A stretch of DNA of 64,000 nt from Adiantum capillus-veneris (GCA_014529385.2 CM043968.1:25533513-25597512); one strand, 5' to 3'; positions 10,150 through 20,922 are shown, numbered from the stretch's first letter. Translations and numbers: made by a program. Notes: generated from the letters alone by a model not told the origin.

Positions 10150-11110
10150 TAACTGGATCTGAAGTCAACTTTTCCTTTAAGAGACTAAAAGCTGAAATCT
10201 CTTTTTGGGTCCATTTGAAAGTGACCTCTTTCTTTTGCAATGCGTGAAGAGGCGATGCTATCTCTGCAAAATTTCTGATAAACCTTCTATAGTAGGAACA
10301 CAATCCCAAGAAGCTTCTGACATCGCACACAGTCTTCGAGTGTGGCCATGTCTTGATAGCTTCGACCTTTGCGGGATCCATTCTAACACCATCCTTTGAG
10401 ACTATGTGGCCCAGAAAGTGGATCTCTTCGAGGAAGAATTCACTTTTCTTAGGATTGACAAGTAACCTGTGACTGCGCAGCTCTTCAAACACAATGGTCA
10501 AGTGACGCCTATGCTCCTCTTCATTCTTCGAATACACTATCATGTCATCGAAGAACGTTCCAACAAACTGTTGATGCTAGCGGAAAATCCGGTCCATCAT
10601 TCTATTGAACGTGGCAGGAGCATTTGTTAGCCCAAACGGCATCACTAGAAACTCATAAAGACCAAATGTTGTTCTAAACGCAATCTTGTGCACATCCTCT
10701 GGCCTTATACAAATCTGATGGTACCCACTCTTAAGGTCTATCCTGCTGAAAATTGCAGCACCCTCTAAACGATCGAGAATATCATCAATTCTAGGAATAG
10801 GGAACCTATTCTTGATGGTATTCTTATTCAACGCACGGTAATCAATACACATGCGCCATGAGCCATCCTTCTTCTGCACTAGGAGCACTGGGGAGCAAAA
10901 GGGTGAAGAACTAGGCTGAATCAGCCCCTTCTCTAATAACTCCTCAACCTGGCCCATAATCTCTTTCTGCTACGGCACACTAGCCCTATAGGGAGGTCTA
11001 TTTGGTGGGCTACACCCTGGCACCAAATCTATCTGATGGTCCTCAGGTCTCTCTGGCGACAATTGCGACGGTAATGAATCAGAAAAACAGTCACTAAACT
11101 TTTGCAAAAA
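10106..11110 (-). pseudogene. A2 reverse transcriptase with stops
   Basis: RT motifs run from about 10957 down: [46 protein letters not shown], then FFDDMIVYSKNEEEH and the connection FLGLCSYYRRFIRNFAEIAS. Two in-frame stops interrupt it: one near 10972 before QKEIM and one near 10572 just before the FFDD segment. A1 has sense codons at both places, so these are lesions of this copy. The frame ends at 10106 in a frameshift into RNase H. Confidence 0.9.
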
Positions 11111-11660
11111 TGCTTACCTTTCTTTATCTAACACAAATAAATTTGACTGATCACTATCTGAGACATCACGTGCAAAAATCAAGTACACAGAAAGATGATT
11201 CTTTATTACAGAAGTGATAGCAGAAGCAGATACAATAGGGACTGACTCTCCTTTAAGCTTTACATCCAAGATGTGAGTTTTGCCCCTATGCTGTACAGTG
11301 ATCTTTTTGTTGTAGGCATCCAAGATTCCATGCACTCGGAACATCCACGGGATCCCCAACAAGGCGTCACAACCTTCCAGCGGCATGATGTAAAACTCTT
11401 CTGTGTCCACATACGACTGAATATGCAGACGCAGCTTTCCAATGATGGGAGTAACACACTCTGAGTGGCCAGGACATGCCAACTATGCCTCTCTTCAGCT
11501 CTGATGCCCAGCTTCATAGCTAACTCTGGTGAGATGAAGTTGGCTTTGGCACTTGGATCAAAGAAGATGAGTGTCGTCTGATCCCTAACTTTACCCCATG
11601 CCCTGCATAACTCACTAGCATCTGTGCTGGGCCTGTCACCCACCATGTCTGGCACTAAAC
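11111..11660 (-). pseudogene. A2 aspartic protease and spacer
   Basis: Two overlapping frames (11260-11931 and 11114-11482) together cover the protease and the protease-RT spacer (MPLEGCDALLGIPW), so a frameshift lies near 11460-11480. The presumed active-site loop reads FFDPSAKANFIS, with Asp-Pro-Ser where retropepsins have Asp-Ser/Thr-Gly. The following ELAMKLGI fits the usual protease fold. B1 shows a related FDGAKANF. Assignment rests on position between the zinc knuckle and RT. Confidence 0.75.
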
Positions 11661-13231
11661 CAGCCATGGGTTTTGGCTTCTTGCCTTTCTGGTCTTCTTT
11701 ATCCTCTGAGTCAGCTGGCCTTTTCCTTTGTGGACAATCGATAGAAAAGTGACCAGGCTGCTCGCATATAAAGCATTTGTTCTCAGCCCTTAAGACCTTC
11801 TTTTCCTCGAGCGACTTGCGCACAAAAGGCTTTCTTTTCTGTTTCTTTGCCTGCGCTCCAGAAGTCCCAGCTGAATCCTTGTCTTTGGTGGCCTTTTCTG
11901 ACCCCTGTGACGCATTAGGAGCCGTTTTCACAAAGGGCTTCTTCGCTGAATTTTTCTTTTGCTGGCCTCCTTTGTCACTGCTCGGAAATCCTTGTCCTCT
12001 CCTTTCAACAAGGCAAGACCAGTGTTCGCAACTTCCATAAGCTGAGTAAGGGTAGCCACTCTGTTCTTTGTACAGTAATCGCGAAGCCCTTTAGGCAGCC
12101 CACAACAGTACTTTTCTATCTGCTCTGTCAGTGGCACAAATCTGTAGGAGGTCACTGAGAGTAACGCTTTACAAAACCTCCTATTGTACTCCAGCAAGCT
12201 CTTGCACGAAGCTGAAGTAAGCTGGTGCCAATCTGTCAGGACGTCGGCTTCAAATTCATTTGATAGCCAAGCAGATGCAAACATTTGCTTGAAGTAAACC
12301 CAAGTGGCGGGTGCCTGTCCTTGCATTAACAATGTCGTCCACCATGTAAGCGCATTGTCCTTTAAGAAAGTAGCAGCTTTCCTGGCCTTCGAGGCCTCTG
12401 TAAAATCCCCCCCCCCCCCCCCGCATAAGCTGTATCAAACTGTTGGAGGAAAGTGAGGGCCTTTGTCTTATCCTCGAAACCACTGAAGGTACTGAACTTT
12501 ACCGCTGCACCACCTTCTTTGTAAGCCTTCGGCTTCTCTAGTGCCCCCAAGTTGTCATACGGAATGGTCTGCAACATGGGCACTGTAGTAGGCATGATCC
12601 GCACATCTTGGCCATTCACATTTTGCGTCAGAGGTGCGATATCTGGCTGCTGTCCAGAAAAACCAGCCATGCCAAAATGACCCTGTGGCACCCCAAACTG
12701 GCCCTGGTTGCAGTGCAAACCTTGTTGCATGCCGATACTACCATACATGAGGTTTGGCATGATGCCTTGCATACCCCCGAACACTGTTCCTGGCATGTAC
12801 GGCTGACTTCCAGGCGCATAACCAGCTATACTTTGAAACACTGATCCACCCCCGAAATACCCAAGATGTACCGTGGGTGGTGGAAAAACTGAGTGCATAG
12901 CCTAGTATCCAGCTCCCTATCCATTCAAGACAACATGCTGGCTCTAAAAGGTGGCGAGCTGAACTGGCATAACCTGTGGAATAGGCGTTCTAGCCACCTG
13001 TTCAAGCACAGGAGGAACCTGCTTTGGAGCCCCCGACTCCGCAACATGCGAGTGTTCCCTTTCCTCCTGCGCCACATGAAGTACCGAGGCTTGAGCATCA
13101 ACAAGCTCCGTACGCGGCGTAGGTTGCCTATTTTGCTGTTGCATTGGTGACGCTTGCAAGAATTCCATAAACCTCGGATTCTACACGAGCTGTGAAAAGA
13201 CATTCACCGCCGCAACTAGCTGAGTCTTGAA
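11661..13231 (-). pseudogene. A2 gag, distal part
   Basis: From right to left: a Gln/Pro-rich segment (12944-13168), a Gly/Met/Gln-rich low-complexity region (12560-12898), a capsid-like core (SGFEDKTKALTFLQQFD, then ALTWWTTLL, GLPKGLRDYC) and a nucleocapsid CCHC knuckle (CFICEQPGHFSIDC near 11740). A run of 16 C at 12407-12422 shifts the frame between the two core halves. A second frame change lies near 11930. The N-terminus continues beyond element C at 34889-35068. Confidence 0.85.
12407..12422 (-). repeat. Homopolymer C16/G16 tract inside A2 gag
   Basis: On the minus strand sixteen G follow the codons for TAYA and separate them from the frame encoding FTEASKARKAA. Family B gag has only a short Gly pair here, so the tract is an expansion that breaks the frame. 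Confidence 0.9.
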
Positions 13232-13236
13232 CGCAT
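13232..13236. other. Target duplication CGCAT, left copy
   Basis: CGCAT at 13232-13236 and again at 34889-34893 flanks element C exactly. A2 gag continues across the site when C is removed. Confidence 0.9.
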
Positions 13237-14401
13237 GGTTGCTAAATTGGCTTTATTTGACATAAAAATAATTCTAAATGAATTATTGGATTTATAAGTG
13301 TGAGGATTTTCTCGCTTAGAGCACCAGGAAAAATAATTCTAAATGAATTATTGGAATTTTGAGTGAGAGGGTTTTTCTCACTGGAGACATCCGAGTACAG
13401 TAGATTCCTAGTGCGTCATTCAGAGTAATGACGGGAGCACTGTGAAAGGGAATATCTGTAAGGCCACCAAGAACAGGTACTTCGGATGCGTCACATCGGA
13501 TGGGTGACAGAGAGCATCGAGAAGAAGTATCCGACCATCTGAGAACGGACATCTCTGATGCGTCATAGGATGGGTGACATAGAGCATCGTGAAGGAGATT
13601 GTACCGTAAGTTCGGTCGGAAAGGACTAGGTGATGGGTATTCCTGATGTGTCACAAGGTGGGTGACGGGTGCATCGGAAAGGGGATATTCATAGTCAAGA
13701 GGAAATTCCGAACTGTGTTAGAATTGTGCACAAGGAAAAGCAAGCACTTGAATGAAGATGGGTTCAGAGGAAACTTTGAGGAAAAATAGATACTTTCTGA
13801 GAAAGCGGGATTGCTTTTCGGGAAAGCAGATGCTTTCCTGCGAGGAAGTCTATGTCTGCATTGCAACTGTGCATGTGATTGCATCCAGGGACGCCTGGGA
13901 AGTGCTGTGAAAGCATTGTTTTTAACTTATAAGGTTTTATTGAGTTTTTGGGCAGATTCAGACTATTTTTAAAATCGCCGACCGCCCACTTAATAAGTGG
14001 CCAGCCATTTGATAAATAAGGCGACAGATCAGCCAGCGTTTTCTCTCTCTCTTTTTCTGGCAGAACAGCGGAAAAAAAAATTTTGAAAAAAAAAAAAACG
14101 GCCCCGATCTCTACGCGAGCAACTATTCGTGCCCATTGCCAAGAGCTACAAAAGCATCACATGCCCTCACTCAGAGAAGAGGATCAGTTTTTGCAAGAAG
14201 GAGATGTTGCTGCAAAGTTCACCCGCAAAGAAGACGTTTGCCGGTGATGACTGTCCCAAGTGTACCCGATGTCGCCAAGACCCAGTGCGCGAGTTCCCTC
14301 GCGAAGAAGTGCCTATGGAGCGTGTTTCCATCGCGGCAAGCTGCTGTTTTTCTCTGTTTCCAGCCCATAAACGTCGTAGACGGGGCTGATTTACGAGAAG
14401 G
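13237..14401 (+). repeat. C 5' LTR, first part
   Basis: It matches 29518-30682 with a few percent differences. Near its start aataattctaaatgaattat occurs twice (13268 and 13331) as an imperfect palindrome. Further on a block with GCGTCA, GGGTGACA and GCATCG recurs about four times (13409-13680). The B1 insertion ends this part with its target duplication GAAGG at 14397-14401. Confidence 0.9.
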
Positions 14402-14976
14402 TGTAACAGACTTGGACACTCCAAGTCCAGAATCAACCGCGACAGCACCAAATAACCACTTCAAAACAATTCACAGATCACAATAGATTTGCACTGGCCC
14501 GGCGGAGTTCCGTGCCTAGAGATATTGGCCCCAAAGACTGGCGCCTCTTTCGGTATTTCTTTTTGTATTAATCAATTCAAAGTACAAGAGAGTGGGTCGA
14601 GATTCACTCTCAGACTCTGCGTCCAAATGCTCTGAGAAGTGAGGCCCTCACCACTAATTTAAAGGTTACAAGGGATGCTCAAAAGCAGAGCCCCAAAAGC
14701 TTGAAAGCAAAAGCAGATTCTCTCTCTCTCTAAATGAGAGTCAGTAAAAAGCAAGTTCTCTTTTTCTCTTTCTTTCTCCCAAATCAAAGCGAAAAGCTGA
14801 GATTTGCGTCGCTCAAAATTTCCCCAAAAAAAAAAAAAATAATAATAATAATAATAATCCGCCTCCGCGATTTCCGGAAAATAGGGTTTTTTGCAAAAAT
14901 TAGGGTTTGCAGGAATTTTAGGGTTTCTGGCAGAAATTAGGGTTTCTATTGTCCGCCACGTCATCACTTTGTGACA
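14402..14976 (-). repeat. B1 left LTR (3' LTR in element sense)
   Basis: It begins TGTAACAGAC and ends TTTGTGACA in plus-strand terms. It carries the shared core at 14527-14563, a poly-A plus (AAT)n tract near 14825-14860 and several tagggttt repeats at 14883-14945. It closely matches 20923-21476. Confidence 0.93.
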
Positions 14977-14990
14977 TACCCCCCCCTTGA
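14977..14990 (-). promoter_or_regulatory. B1 polypurine tract
   Basis: The minus strand reads tcaagggggggg then ta, directly before the LTR start TGTCACAAAG. Confidence 0.85.
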
Positions 14991-15569
14991 AAGCATTGTA
15001 ATCGACCGCGATTACACCTGCAAAACCGACAAAAGCCATAAACCGTCTTAACAGACACTGACTGTTAGTACCTACGTACTAGGAACACACATCTAGCAAA
15101 TGTACAAAATCGACAGTCACATCACACAACATCACAGGACATCACATGACATTCAACATTCATTTGGATCTTAGACCATGATTTATCGGCAATGTAGCTA
15201 GCAATCACATCTATGTCCAATCGGGACCTCATCGATGTCCGATTGACTAACCCCTATTGCAACCATGTCTATTCGAGATCAATCAGACCAAAATGCTGCA
15301 ATCATTTCGTCTATCAGTTCCTGCACTCACAAGAAGTCAAGAACAAATCAGTATCATTATCAGGAATTCCATTTCATAAAGTCATCCAGCAGAATACTGT
15401 CAGCTCTCAGTATCCCTGAAGCTCAAAGAGACATCAGTGACTTTAGTATCAAAATCGAGGCATCTGTTGACAAAGGAGCGGAGTAACTCCCCTCTTGTGC
15501 ATCCCACTGCACCAGATCTTCGGCCAAGCTGAGTTTCTGGGTTCCGTTTGGAGTAGACTATGCTAAACC

Positions 15570-16128
15570 AAAACATCGAGGTAAAGTTTCACAATCCGAG
15601 GAGTATCTGCTAGGTCCTCCTCCTCCATCCACTTCGCATCAAATGCAGGAAAGTTCTTGAACTAAACCAAGAACCGCCTTCGGACTTTACCTTTCTTCGT
15701 ATCGTTATGTGTCAAAATCTGTTCAGGAACAAGGATCTCCTCCTTTTCTTCCACTGTGGGTTGCTCATCAGACTCCCCATCATCAAGCACATTACCCTTA
15801 ACAGGTTTCAAGAGACTCACATACAATGCATTGTGAATCCTCCAAGTATCTAGCAGTTTCAATCGGAAGGAGACATCATTTATCTTTTCAGTGATCTGGA
15901 AAGGTCCGTAGTATCACATACTAAGCTTTGGAAAAAGCCTCTCCTTTCCCTTTTTCTTTCGCAGGCGTGCCTTCTCAAAAGTAAGAGCACCCAATCATCC
16001 TCCTTCAATTTCAAGTCGCGACGATGGCGATCCGCTGCCTTTTTCTGTCGTTCTTGAGACTCATGTAAAGTCTCGCGAACCTTGGCAAAAGCCGTATCCA
16101 AATCTCGCGAATATTCATCCGCTTCCAA
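15570..16128 (-). pseudogene. B1 integrase C-terminus and chromodomain
   Basis: The C-terminal integrase part (15880-16128: ERQKKAADRHRRDLKLKEDDW) shifts frame and continues as WRIHNALYVSLLKPVKG, EEILVPEQILTHND and VRRRFLV, followed by a stop in place of the Lys in LVKFKN. B2 keeps LVKFKNYPALDAKW at the same place. The chromodomain is therefore truncated. Confidence 0.85.
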
Positions 16129-16131
16129 TAT

Positions 16132-16735
16132 CTAATCTTTCGTGCTCAGAAAGGATGGAACCTTCGCAGCACTTTCAACAATCTCACATGGCGTCTTCCC
16201 AATCGAAGAGTGTATCGTGTTATTGTAGGCAAATTCCACCAAAGGTAAGTTCTTTTCCCATTGAGTCTTCTGATCCGAGATACAAGACTTCAATAAATCT
16301 AAAATCACTGAATTGGCAATCTCAAATTGCCCGTCAGTCTGCAAGTGGAACGATGACAAGAACTGCAACTGCGTGCCAATGTTCTCCCAAATTGCCTTCC
16401 AAAACAAACTCATAAATCTGGGGTCTCTGCCGGAGACAATCATCTCAGACGTGCCATGTATCGGAAAATCATCGTGATCATTCTGTGTTCTCGGGATATC
16501 AAAAATGAAATCCATTGCAATACTTTCCCAAGGGTGGGTGGGTATGGGTAAAGGCTGTAACAATCCCTGTGCCTTATGCCTGTCAAACTTGACCTTCTGG
16601 CATACTGAGCAACTGCGCACAAACTCTTCCACATCCTTTTTGAGTCTCGGCCCAATGAAGTATCTCTCTACTCCTTTCATGGTGGTAGCAATGCCGCGGT
16701 GACCCGTAAAAGAGCCTTCCCGAAGGGAGTATCCC
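16132..16735 (-). pseudogene. B1 integrase core with deletion
   Basis: The zinc-binding part reads VCQKVKFDRHKAQGLLQPLP and the first catalytic Asp is in AMDFIFDIP. Compared with B2 and A2, about 40 residues between the first and second acidic residues are missing (NDHDD runs into FPIHG). The second catalytic Asp is changed: IVSGRDPRF instead of IVSDRDPRF. The Glu region (QFEIANS) remains. Either lesion should abolish strand transfer. Confidence 0.88.
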
Positions 16736-16736
16736 G

Positions 16737-17468
16737 CTACTGTCTCCCCATCCCGTATCCGTGTGAAAATATCTGCAAAATCTGTATCTGTGGCATACTA
16801 ATCGACCATATCCTCGAAGCTCCTATGATGTATCGCGGAAATAGCCAGAACCAACGGTTTCCGAGACAAAGCATCTGCCACCACATTCTTCTGTCCTTGC
16901 ACATGGACAATCTGGAAGTGGAACTATGACAAGATGTCGTCCACCGCATATGCTTTTCCGAAAGCTGCTTCTGTGACAAGAAGTAGCGCAAACTCTGATG
17001 GTCTGTAAAGACAGTAAAATCCACTCCGAGTAGGTAATGCCGCCACTGAGTAAGAGCATGGATAACCGCCAAAAGCTCTTTCTCATAAATCTGTGTTGTC
17101 ATCTCCGGCCTAGAGAACAAACGGCTCTCGTAAGCTATGACATGGCCTTCTTGCATCAAGACCGCACCCAGACTACAACCACAAGCATCACAATATACTT
17201 CAAATGACTTCTGCAAGTCCAACAAAGTCAAAATAGGTCCCGTAATCAATTTCTCTTTCAGTGTCTGAAAGGCAGTCACCTCTGTGGGTCCCCACGAAAA
17301 AGGTACTCCTTTCTGTGTCAAGGTATGCAAAGGGGAAGCAACCTTTGCAAACTTTTGTATGAACCGCCAGTAGTACGAACACAGTCCCAAGAAGCTTCTA
17401 ACTTCATGGACATTCCTCAAATCGGGCCAATCACGGATAGTCTCTATCTTGGCCGGGTCCATTTGCAC
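16737..17468 (-). pseudogene. B1 RT connection and RNase H
   Basis: From right to left: MDPAKIETIRDWP, FLGLCSYYWRFIQKFAKVAS, the RNase H core CDACGCSLGAVLMQEGHV and YEKELLAVIHALTQWRHYLL, then FTDHQSLRYFLSQKQLSEKHMRW. The frame is open for 243 codons, but the end is shifted relative to the integrase linker. It would follow the second RT copy directly. Confidence 0.85.
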
Positions 17469-18777
17469 TCCTGCTGTGTTGACACAATGTGTCCCAAAAA
17501 GTGTATCTCTGGTAGGAAAACTTCACTTTTCTTTGCATTAATCACTAACGTGTGATCTCGTAATGCCTGAAAGACTTGAAGCAGATGATCTCTGTGTTCT
17601 GCCTCATTCTTGGAGAAAACAATGATGTCGTCAAAGAAAGTGCCAACAAATAGAATGTACTCTCGAAAAATCTTGTCCATCATCCGGTTAAATGTCGCAG
17701 GAGCATTGGTTAAGCCAAAAGGCATCACCAAAAACTCAAATAACCCAAAAGTCGTCCGAAAAGCTGTCTTGTAGACATCTCTTGGCGCTATCCTATTCTC
17801 ATGATATCCACTCTTCAAGTCAATCCTGCTAAAGCACGAGGATCCCTGTAACCTGTCAAGTATATCATCGATCCTAGGAATTGGAAATCTGTTCTTGATG
17901 GTGATTTTGTTGAGAGCGCTATAATCGATGCACATTCTCGAAGACCCGTCTTTCTTCAAAACCAACAACACTGGAGAGCAATACGGTGAAGTACTAGGCT
18001 GGACAAGACCCTTTTCCAAGAGGTCTTTCATTGGGTTCATAATCTTTTCATTCTGTACTCGGCATTCGGTGGCGTGCTGCTGTGTTGACACAATGTGTTG
18101 GCACTCCTGCTGTGTTGACACAATGTGTCCCAAAAAGTGCATCTCTGGTATGAAAAAAAAATCACTTTTCTTGATCACTAACGTGTGATATCGTAATGCC
18201 TGAAAGACTTGAAGCAGCTGATCTCTGTGTTCTGCCTCATTCTTGGAGAAAACAATGATGTCGTCAAAGAAAGTGCCAACAAATAGCCTGTACTCTCGAA
18301 AAATCCTGTCCATCATCCGGTTAAATGTCGCAGGAGCATTGGTTAAGCAAAAAGGCATAACCAAAATCTCAAATAACCCAAAAGCGTCTGAAAAGCTGTC
18401 TTGTAGACATCTCCTAGCGCTATCCTGATCTGATGATATCCACTCTTCAAGTCAATCCTGCTAAAGCACGAGGATCCTCGTAACCTATCGAGTATATCAT
18501 CGATCCTAGGGATAGGAAATCTGTTCTTGATGGTGATTTCGTTGAGAGTGCTATAATCAATGCACATTCTCCAAGATCCGTCTTTCTTCAAAACCAACAA
18601 CACTGGAGAGCAATACGGTGAAGTACTAGGCTGGACAAGACCCTTTTCCAAGAGGTCTTTCACTTGGTTCATAATCTCTTCATTCTGTACTCGGCTCACA
18701 CGGTAAGGTGGCCGATTCGGTGGCGTGCTTCCAGGTATCAGATCAATGGTTTGATATTCAGGCCCTTTGAAAAGCAA
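17465..18777 (-). pseudogene. B1 reverse transcriptase, tandemly duplicated
   Basis: Two RT copies lie head to tail. The 5' copy (about 18101-18777) reads [40 protein letters not shown] and FFDDIIVFSKNEAEH; the 3' copy (17465-18078) repeats all of these, with a damaged GYHENRI. Each contains FFDD. The join repeats ctgctgtgttgacacaatgt near 17472, 18078 and 18108. The offset between copies is about 633-636 bp. The 5' copy also has a frameshift near 18370. B2 has a single RT, so the duplication is specific to B1. Confidence 0.92.
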
Positions 18778-18789
18778 TCGGCATGAGTG

Positions 18790-19330
18790 TGGAGAAAAAT
18801 CTTGGCGTTCTTTTGATCAGGTCAAAACATATTCAACCTTTATCCATCATTCAGTTCTCTCCCAAAAGAATGAGTAAGACACTGAAGTTCATCAAGTACA
18901 ATCTCTAAGCCCTTCATTTATCAAAGTCGCTTTCTCGGCCCGGTAGTCAACCACGACGTAGTTCTTGTGGTACCAAGGGATCCTGAGTAGAACGTCACTC
19001 GCGTGCCCTGAACACCTCTGTCATTGCAAACGAAGTTTGCCAATGCTCGGTGTAATGGCAACATCCCATCCGGGTGCCAGTCGAACTACCTCCGCCTATG
19101 GCGTCAGTCTGTTGGGCGTAATTCCAAATCGAGCCGCTAATTCCAAGTGAAAAGAAGTTGGCCTTGGCTCCATCAAAAGAGCTTCCTGATCCTTCACTTT
19201 GCCCCAAAAGCAGCAAAGTTTGTACTTTCATTCATTACACTCGGTGCAGGTCCCACGCCATGTGGTACCAGTTCTGTTTTTCTTCTGCCTTTTCTGCCAC
19301 GTTCCTCAACTGCTCTCAAACTCTCAGGCC
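18790..19330 (-). pseudogene. B1 protease and spacer, degraded
   Basis: The position between nucleocapsid and RT, and scattered matches to A2 and B2 (FDGAKANFFS near 19180; a spacer near 18950-18990 matching the B2 segment 53290), mark the protease region. No frame is continuous for long. The putative active site appears as Asp-Gly-Ala, one residue shorter than in A2. Confidence 0.6.
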
Positions 19331-19354
19331 TATCGTCGTCTTTATCATGCTGTT

Positions 19355-20851
19355 CTTTCTATGCCTTTTTAGGGCACTTCACGGAGATATGTCCCTGTTT
19401 CCCGCATCCAAAGCACTTCCCCTCTCTGATGAAGCGAGTTCTCTCCTCAGGAGTAAGCTTGGGTCGTGCATCCTTTTTTCTCTGGGTTGCTCTTTTTCTT
19501 TCTACTTTCATTCCCAAAAGTCTGTTCGGCTCGTTGTGTCATGGCCTCATCTGTGGGGTAGGTCAGACTGCCAGAGTGAATGGCAAAGCCCCGCTTCACA
19601 TGACTCATCAACTCCTGAATAGAAGCTAACTTCTGTTCCAAGCAGTGATCTCGGATCTCTGTAGGTAGACCCAAGGTAAACCGCTCAATCTGTTCTCTGA
19701 ACGAGATCTTCTTGAATGAAGAGACAGGTAGAAAAGAGCTCCAGAATCTTTCACAATAAGCATTGATTGTATCTTTCTTGGTCATCCGAAGATGGTTCCA
19801 AGCAGCTCGTATATCTCGCTCAAACTCTTGAGTCAACCAAGAAGAAATAAAAAGCCTCTTAAATTTCAGCCATTTAACTGGCGCAGTCTTGTTTAAAAGA
19901 AGCGTGGACCACCAAGTACGAGCATTCCCCTTAAAGTAAGAGGCAGCTCTCCGAATCTTGGAGTGCTCTGAATAGCATCCTCCTGCGAAAGCGATGTCAA
20001 ACTACTGTATAAAAGACAAAGCCTTCGAAGCATCTGAGTATCCTGAAAAAGTATCAAACTTGATCGAGTGGCCACCTTCCTTAAACTCTCGGACTTTCTT
20101 GCTTTCATCTTCGAGAAAGTCATACTGGTTGGCTTTGTAAAAATTCTTCTTGTTCGCATAAAACTTTCCGTCATCGGAATCTGAGCTATCTGTAGACGAG
20201 TCCTCAGTAGAACTGTCAGTCTCTGGGCGAGATGTAGCCTTCTTTGCCATTTTCTTACCCTTTCCGAAGCTTTGTTTCTTGCTTCGCTTTTTGCTTTTCC
20301 TGTCTTCTTCGCTCGAGTCTGAAGAGCTAGAAGAACTGTCAGAAGAAGAAGAAGAAGAAGAAGAAGAACTGGGTAGGCCTTCAAACTTGACGCGCTTCTT
20401 TAGTTTCTTTGCCTTGTCGAATGTCGACCGACGAATATCCCGGGAAGTCAGTGCCTTTCTTCTGCTTTTTGCCGTGCTTTTTGTCCTTCTTTTGCACGTC
20501 GAAAAGCTGAGCAATCCGTGCATCAACCACGTTCTCCAGTTCCTTCTCCGTATATTTCTTGGAGGCAGAAGGTTTCTTGCGAGCGGGTTTCGGGAGTGGT
20601 GTTGTGGTTCTCTGCCACTCCATCTGTACCTCTTCCAAAGAGGTCTGCTTCATATATTTTGCCATCTTCGGATCCTTGGCAAAATTGAGCATCATCTTTG
20701 TTGCATCGCCAATCAATTGACGACGCTCCATCTCTCTTTGCTCCGCCTGAGTAGGCCGAGGCGGGCCATACTCTCTGTCTGAATCTTCGTTGTGATCCCA
20801 GCCCACATCTCCAGATGCAGAGGGAGTCGACTGATCATTGCCTGAAGCCAT
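19355..20851 (-). pseudogene. B1 gag
   Basis: The likely start is the ATG at 20849-20851 (MASGNDQSTPSAS), about 60 bases after the primer-binding site and shared with B2. Next is a basic stretch, then a Ser/Asp-rich tract near 20340 (long serine run encoded by repeated tct/tca), then the capsid-like core (KGNARTWWSTLLL, KWLKFKKLFISSWL, AWNHLRM, FREQIERFTLGLP; 19447-19920). A knuckle with GCGKQGHISVKCPKK lies near 19370. Several frameshifts break the gene. Confidence 0.85.
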
Positions 20852-20910
20852 AGGTGCCGCGGAAAAAAAATTCAGGGATCGGATTTCCCGTAGGAGAGAA
20901 ATCGGCCGTG

Positions 20911-20922
20911 CTCTGATACCAC
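20911..20922 (-). promoter_or_regulatory. B1 primer-binding site (initiator tRNA-Met)
   Basis: The minus strand reads gtggtatcagag directly after the LTR end TGTTACA. Confidence 0.9.

Noticed and set aside
14883-14945. Repeated tagggttt in B LTRs
   Set aside because: It resembles the plant telomere unit TTTAGGG but spacing is irregular and it varies between LTR copies; a simple repeat inside U3/U5 is enough.
19147-19629. Open plus-strand frames of about 150 codons opposite B1 gag
   Set aside because: They are shadows of the minus-strand gag; their protein has no motif and the antisense reading explains the open frame.
20911-20922. The same primer tRNA (initiator Met) at about ten LTR junctions
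   Set aside because: This is the usual primer for plant LTR retrotransposons; useful for orientation only.
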